Shown here in pieces: positions 1 through 2,726 of a stretch of DNA of 5,340 nt. How positions within the stretch are numbered: position 1 is the stretch's first letter; each line of letters starts with the position of its first letter. A program made the position numbers and the translations under genes. The notes under the pieces are model-generated. The model saw nothing but the letters and a program-made list of their open reading frames with translations, made no database searches and was not told the origin of the DNA. The DNA is taken from assembly GCA_038750655.1 (NCBI GenBank), contig JBCDGZ010000252.1:1-5340 (forward strand). Reading direction: 5' to 3'. Origin of the DNA: JBCDGZ01 sp038750655 (GTDB lineage: Bacteria > Bacteroidota > Bacteroidia > Chitinophagales > Saprospiraceae).

Positions 1-54
1 TGATGGAGCAAATGCCACCAGGCTAAAGAAAATACAGACTACCTGTCGAATCAT
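1..54 (-). CDS. N-terminus of a probable exported protein (partial, runs off the left edge)
   Basis: Reading leftward from an ATG at 54-52 gives 18 codons, MIRQVVCIFFSLVAFAPS, open to the window edge. The peptide has a short basic start (Arg3) and then about 12 hydrophobic residues (VVCIFFSLVAFA), which looks like a Sec signal peptide. The mature protein lies outside the window, so no function can be given. The same frame has a stop eight codons upstream, and no other ATG lies between that stop and the chosen start. No Shine-Dalgarno sequence precedes the ATG, as usual in Bacteroidota. A promoter-like sequence at 193-223 points toward this gene and would give a leader of about 130 nt. The main doubt is that so little of the frame is visible. 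Confidence 0.45.
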   Translation of the reverse strand, partial: MIRQVVCIFFSLVAFAPS

Positions 55-129
55 CGAAATGCCCCGACAGTTGTCAGCATTTCTGATCAATAAAATTCAC
101 TCTACTATAAAATGATTAGGCTAAAGACA

Positions 130-152
130 GTTTTCAAGGAGGAGTTGAAAAC
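130..152 (-). other. Stem-loop in the predicted leader of the leftward gene
   Basis: GTTTTCAA at 130-137 and TTGAAAAC at 145-152 form a perfect 8-bp stem around a 7-nt loop. In the leftward transcript the loop reads CUCCUCC, matching the anti-Shine-Dalgarno core; on the plus strand it reads GGAGGAG. No T-run follows the stem on either strand, so it is not a standard intrinsic terminator. It would sit inside the 5' leader of the gene starting at 54. A role as a leader element or an RNA-protein site is possible but unproven. Confidence 0.4.
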
Positions 153-179
153 GAGAATTAGTCTATGCTTTATACGACG

Positions 180-195
180 TTGTTTTCGAAAACAA
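180..195. promoter_or_regulatory. Perfect 16-bp palindrome, possible operator
   Basis: TTGTTTTCGAAAACAA at 180-195 is exactly its own reverse complement. It overlaps the downstream end of the -7 element at 193-200 (minus) and covers the predicted transcription start of the leftward gene. A dimeric repressor bound there would block initiation. Without a spacer it cannot form a good RNA hairpin, so DNA binding is likelier than termination. The half-site GTTTTC also forms the arms of the stem-loop at 130-152. Confidence 0.4.
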
Positions 196-223
196 ACATA
201 AAGAATATTTCGCAACTGATCAA
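193..223 (-). promoter_or_regulatory. Bacteroidota-type promoter for the leftward partial gene
   Basis: On the minus strand TATGTTTG (200-193) matches the -7 consensus TAnnTTTG exactly. A TTG (223-221) lies 20 bp upstream at the -33 position. The predicted start falls near 186-187, inside the palindrome at 180-195. It faces away from ung and toward the exported-protein start at 54, so that gene probably has its own transcript rather than depending on read-through from ung. Confidence 0.5.
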
Positions 224-268
224 TAGTCGCACCATTTTTTAACAAAAAAAATGAAACTAAACGGCCCC

Positions 269-952
269 TTACCGCACGCCCCAGTCAATCTCCGGCTTGC
301 CCTGCTGCCGAAGCAGTTCATTGGTCTTCGAAAAATGCTGGCAACCCATAAATCCATTGCCCGCCAGCGGGGAGGGGTGTACCGATTCCAAGACGTAATG
401 CTTCATCTCATCGATCAGCACTTTTTTATTGCGGGCAAAGTTGCCCCAGAGCAGAAAGACGATGCCTTCCTTTTCATCAGAGATGCGGCGAATGACGGCA
501 TCGGTAAATTGCTGCCAGCCGATCTTCTTGTGCGACCCTGCTTTCTTATGCTCAACCGTTAGCATCGCATTGAGTAGGAAGACGCCCTGTTGGGCCCAGT
601 GCGTGAGGTCGCCATGATTAGGGATGGGCAGGCCCAGGTCATTATTGATTTCTTTGTAGATGTTGCGAAGAGAAGGCGGAATACGGACGCCTTTGGGAAC
701 AGAAAAGCAGAGCCCCATAGCCTCCCCAGGTCCATGATATGGGTCTTGCCCCAGGATAACGACCTTAAGCTGATCAAAGGGCGTCGTATCAAAAGCGTTG
801 AAAATCAGCGATCCAGGAGGATAAACCACCTTTCCCTGTTTTTTGCTGTTGATCAGAAACTGCTTGATGGCCCCAAAATAGGGTTGCTGAAATTCACCAG
901 TCAATACCTGTTTCCAGCCCTCTTCAATACGTACGTCGGTAATTTTACTCAT
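269..952 (-). CDS. ung: Uracil-DNA glycosylase, family 1
   Basis: This 227-residue protein removes uracil from DNA by cutting the N-glycosidic bond, the first step of base excision repair of deaminated cytosine or misincorporated dUMP; it acts in the cytoplasm without cofactors. The family-1 signatures are intact. The water-activating motif GQDPYHG spans residues 68-74, with catalytic Asp70. GLCFSVP (80-86) carries the Phe that stacks on uracil. LLNAMLTVE (126-134) carries Asn128, which reads the uracil edge. The DNA-intercalation loop HPSPLAG (192-198) carries catalytic His192. The C-terminus ends HFSKTNELLRQQGKPEIDW plus three residues, also typical. The length is close to that of E. coli Ung (about 229 residues), so the gene is complete. 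The ATG at 952-950 has no Shine-Dalgarno sequence. A candidate promoter lies at 991-1019. It is divergent from the tRNA gene and probably monocistronic. Confidence 0.97.
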   Translation of the reverse strand: MSKITDVRIEEGWKQVLTGEFQQPYFGAIKQFLINSKKQGKVVYPPGSLIFNAFDTTPFDQLKVVILGQDPYHGPGEAMGLCFSVPKGVRIPPSLRNIYKEINNDLGLPIPNHGDLTHWAQQGVFLLNAMLTVEHKKAGSHKKIGWQQFTDAVIRRISDEKEGIVFLLWGNFARNKKVLIDEMKHYVLESVHPSPLAGNGFMGCQHFSKTNELLRQQGKPEIDWGVR

Positions 953-990
953 AGTTGGTTCTCAAAATTGTCGGTTCGATGCGTCGCCGC

Positions 991-1019
991 CGAAGGTACG
1001 GAATTTTGTTGAGACCCAA
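991..1019 (-). promoter_or_regulatory. Candidate ung promoter
   Basis: On the minus strand TACCTTCG (998-991) differs from TAnnTTTG at one base, and a TTG (1019-1017) lies 18 bp upstream. The predicted start is near 985, giving a leader of about 33 nt before the ung ATG. Position and spacing fit a Bacteroidota sigma-A promoter, but the imperfect -7 makes it weaker evidence than the neighbouring tRNA promoter. Confidence 0.35.
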
Positions 1020-1100
1020 CCGCCAAGAGCTTGTTATTCTTACTTGAGGGAACGATCTTGCTCTGAGACCGGTTGCTTTTTTTAGATTCCAGCAATTGGG

Positions 1101-1131
1101 TTGGAATTTTTTGAAAAAAGCCATAGCTTTG
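1101..1131 (+). promoter_or_regulatory. Promoter of the split tRNA-Arg gene
   Basis: TAGCTTTG at 1124-1131 matches the Bacteroidota -7 consensus TAnnTTTG exactly. A TTG at 1101-1103 lies 20 bp upstream as the -33 element. Transcription would begin near 1138, about 34 nt before the first base of the tRNA. With the terminator at 1638-1678 this defines a single-gene transcription unit of about 540 nt. Confidence 0.6.
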
Positions 1132-1206
1132 TGGCGCTAAGGAAACGACCTTGGCTTAATTATGAAAAAATGGTCTCGTAGCTCAGCTGGATAGAGCAGC
1201 TGACTT

Positions 1207-1587
1207 CAATTAGGAGCCTCTACGGGGAAACGAAACCCATAGAGTGCATGCCACCATATCGGGGAAACCTTCCTCTGCGTGCAGAGATGGCAATCCCGAG
1301 GAAACTTCAGATCAAATTTATTACATTGGTATTATGTTTACACATCATACAAAAAATAAAGGCGATCTAGGCGTATTGAAGGCTAAGTTAGATTTGTTTT
1401 AATTATAAATCCGTAACGCTTAGGGTAGATACAACGCGAAATAATCAGCAGGACGGTGTCCATTATGCTGATCAATTTCGGAAGGTTCCGTAGAGACTAT
1501 ACGTGGCACACCTGAAACGGTGAAGAGATAGTCCAGACCACAAATTTCTTCCAAGAGAAGAAAGCGGCGAAAGTCGTAGCGGGTAAG
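1207..1587 (+). ncRNA. Self-splicing group I intron, probably subgroup IC3, 381 nt
   Basis: Exon 1 ends in U1206 and the intron ends in G1587, as group I introns require. P1: G1214-A1215-G1216 pair with U1206-U1205-C1204 (G-U at the splice site), then an A-C mismatch and C1218-G1202. P10: ATTAG (1209-1213) is complementary to CTAAT (1588-1592), fixing the 3' site. P2: CTCTA/TAGAG (1218-1222, 1240-1244). P3: TGCCAC (1249-1254)/GTGGCA (1503-1508). P4: TCGGG (1259-1263)/CCCGA (1295-1299) within the P and Q boxes TCGGGGAAACC and GGCAATCCCGA. P5 extension: CTCTG/CAGAG (1273-1277, 1282-1286). P7: GACTA/TAGTC (1495-1499, 1529-1533), the guanosine site. P8: CACC/GGTG (1509-1512, 1519-1522). P9: TTTCTTC/GAAGAAA (1545-1551, 1557-1563), then a GAAA-capped hairpin at 1565-1576. 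The P6 region (about 1301-1480) is enlarged and has no endonuclease frame. As I recall the Anabaena tRNA-Leu intron, its core boxes are very similar. Confidence 0.92.
1442..1452 (+). repeat. Copy of the tRNA 3' exon sequence inside the intron
   Basis: TAATCAGCAGG at 1442-1452 is identical to 1589-1599 in exon 2, covering the end of the anticodon loop, the 3' anticodon strand and the start of the variable loop; with one mismatch the match extends to 13 bases. The copy forms the left arm of an intron hairpin: ATCAGCA (1444-1450) pairs with TGCTGAT (1466-1472), enclosing GGAC-GGT-GTCC (1451-1461). The right arm continues as TCAATT, resembling the exon 1/intron junction. Confidence 0.6.
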
Positions 1588-1637
1588 CTAATCAGCAGGT
1601 CGCAGGTTCGAGTCCTGCCGGGATCACATCAAAATGT

Positions 1638-1678
1638 AAAATGCATCTAATAATCAAATGATTATAGATGCATTTTTT
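1638..1678 (+). terminator. Intrinsic terminator after tRNA-Arg
   Basis: ATGCATCTAATAATC (1641-1655) pairs with GATTATAGATGCAT (1660-1673) over 14 bp with a single bulged base and a 4-nt AAAT loop, followed by a run of six T (1673-1678). AAA at 1638-1640 can extend the stem into the T-run. It begins 12 nt after the discriminator base and ends the tRNA transcript. Confidence 0.85.
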
Positions 1679-1969
1679 AGTTAGGGGTCGTTTGAACGAG
1701 CAAAGATTCCTTCTCTTTTAAATATTTTGATTATGTTGGGTTGTAGTATTTTAACTAAATAGTCTAGCACTGAGAAGGTAGCACCTATTCTACAACAATA
1801 GCATATGCTCTTAGGCCCTACAAATAAATTTTGTTATCTATCCAGATCTACAAAAATATCGCAAAATAGACCGCTTCTTATCCCTGCTTTTTATACCAGA
1901 AAAACCTATTTTTGGAGCACAATCCACCATAGAAGGATGATATATGTGATTTAAACTGATTTAAAACTT
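1679..1969 (+). other. Non-coding AT-rich region before yebC, with a weak promoter candidate
   Basis: No credible coding frame, RNA gene or long repeat is visible in these 291 bases. TATTTTTG at 1907-1914 matches the TAnnTTTG -7 consensus and would start transcription near 1921, about 49 nt before yebC. No TTG lies at the expected -33 distance, so this is only a candidate. AGAAGG at 1931-1936 resembles a Shine-Dalgarno sequence but is 33 nt from the yebC start and precedes only an ATG-TGA at 1944-1949. Confidence 0.4.
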
Positions 1970-2677
1970 ATGGGAAGAGCATTCGAATATCGGAAAGCTA
2001 GAAAAATGAAGCGCTGGTCAGCTATGGCCAAGACCTTTACACGCATCGGAAAGGACATCGTCATCGCTGTGAAAGCCGGAGGCCCTGACCCGGATACCAA
2101 CGCTCGCCTCAGAGCCGTTATTCAAAACGCCAAGGCAGCCAATATGCCCAAGGATAATGTCCAAAGGGCCATTAAGCGGGCTACCAATAAGGATACTTCG
2201 AATTATAAGGAAGCCATCTTCGAAGGCTATGGCCCCCACGGGATCGCCATCCTCATCGAAACGGCCACCGATAATAACAACCGCACGGTCGCCAATATCA
2301 GAAGCTATTTCAACAAATGTAAGGGGACACTGGGTACCTCCGGGTCGGTTTCCTTTATGTTCGATCGTACCTGTCAGTTCAAAGTCGCCAAGGGCGAGCT
2401 GGATGTGGAGGAGCTAGAACTAGACCTCATCGACTTCGGTGCCGAGGAGGTTTTTGAAGAGGAGGACGGCATTATGATCTACGGAAGCTTCGAAAATTTC
2501 GGTTCCCTGCAATCTGCTCTGGAAGAAAAGAACATTGAAATCATCTCTTCCGGCTTCGACCGGATACCCAATGTAACTAAAGAACTCTCGGACGAGGAGA
2601 AGGCCGATATTGATAAACTCCTCGACAAGATTGAAGAGGATGAGGATGTGATGAATGTGTATTCAACGATGGTGTAG
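1970..2677 (+). CDS. yebC: YebC/PmpR/TACO1-family translation factor or regulator
   Basis: This 235-residue cytoplasmic protein has the usual YebC length and motifs. These are MGRAFEYRKARKMKRW at the N-terminus, ANMPKDNVQRAIKRA (57-71) in the helical domain I, FEGYGPHG (84-91), TDNNNRTVANIRSYF (100-114), GTSGSVSFMF (122-131), and a C-terminal DVMNVYSTM (226-234). Segment 144-167 is very acidic. Family members were long annotated as DNA-binding transcriptional regulators (PmpR). More recent work on TACO1 and bacterial YebC supports a ribosome-associated role that relieves stalling, including at proline runs. Which role applies here cannot be decided from sequence. The ATG at 1970 is the first in frame after a stop at 1952, and the family motif begins there. 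No Shine-Dalgarno sequence is present. The next gene starts 49 nt downstream on the same strand with no clear terminator between, so the two may be co-transcribed. Confidence 0.96.
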   Translation: MGRAFEYRKARKMKRWSAMAKTFTRIGKDIVIAVKAGGPDPDTNARLRAVIQNAKAANMPKDNVQRAIKRATNKDTSNYKEAIFEGYGPHGIAILIETATDNNNRTVANIRSYFNKCKGTLGTSGSVSFMFDRTCQFKVAKGELDVEELELDLIDFGAEEVFEEEDGIMIYGSFENFGSLQSALEEKNIEIISSGFDRIPNVTKELSDEEKADIDKLLDKIEEDEDVMNVYSTMV

Positions 2678-2726
2678 GCCAACTTTCCCCGCCTTCTAAT
2701 TAAAAGTCTTTGTATCTTATGCGGCG

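Larger units (their letters stand above)
83..225. repeat. Two direct copies of CTGATCAATA (83-92 and 216-225)
   Basis: The 10-bp sequence CTGATCAATA occurs at 83-92 and again at 216-225 in the same orientation, 133 bp apart. Each copy contains the palindromic core TGATCA. The second copy covers the -33 TTG of the promoter at 193-223; the first lies about 30 bp upstream of the start codon at 54. They could be paired protein-binding sites, but in AT-rich DNA a repeat this short may be chance. Confidence 0.25.
1172..1626 (+). tRNA. trnR: tRNA-Arg(UCU), anticodon interrupted by a group I intron
   Basis: Exon 1 is 1172-1206 and exon 2 is 1588-1626; joined they give a 74-nt tRNA. The acceptor stem pairs 1172-1178 (GGTCTCG) with 1619-1625 (CGGGATC) using two G-U pairs, and A1626 is the discriminator. 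The D-stem is GCTC/GAGC (1181-1184, 1194-1197) with loop AGCTGGATA. The T-arm is GCAGG/CCTGC around TTCGAGT (1602-1618). The anticodon stem GCTGA/TCAGC (1199-1203, 1592-1596) closes only across the exon junction. The spliced loop is CTTCTAA, giving anticodon UCU, which reads AGA and possibly AGG. The intron lies between bases 34 and 35, so the unspliced RNA has no anticodon. CCA is not encoded (1627 onward is CATC) and must be added enzymatically. The gene has its own promoter and terminator. Confidence 0.93.

Noticed and set aside
138..239. GGAGGAG on the plus strand followed by a possible 25-codon frame from ATG 165
   Set aside because: The spacing from GGAGG to ATG is too long, the peptide has no recognisable features, and the purine run is better explained as the loop of the inverted repeat.
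251..1012. Plus-strand frames at 251-562, 429-617 and 590-1012, and a minus-strand frame at 559-792
   Set aside because: They lie over or within ung in other frames, have no recognisable motifs, and Ung is certain on the minus strand.
1086..1112. Terminator-like hairpin ATTCCA/TGGAAT followed by six T, upstream of the tRNA
   Set aside because: The stem is only 6 bp, no rightward gene ends before it, and it contains the -33 element of the tRNA promoter.
1207..1587. Considered whether the gap in the tRNA was an integrated element with attachment sites or a CRISPR-like array
   Set aside because: There is no direct duplication of the tRNA end, no integrase and no regular repeats; the group I core explains the insert fully.
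1931..1949. AGAAGG followed by an ATG-TGA start-stop just before yebC
   Set aside because: A start-stop pair arises easily by chance and Bacteroidota seldom rely on Shine-Dalgarno sequences.
2018..2682. Frames at 2018-2239 (minus), 2157-2417 (plus) and 2479-2682 (minus)
   Set aside because: Shadows of yebC, whose motifs are intact throughout.
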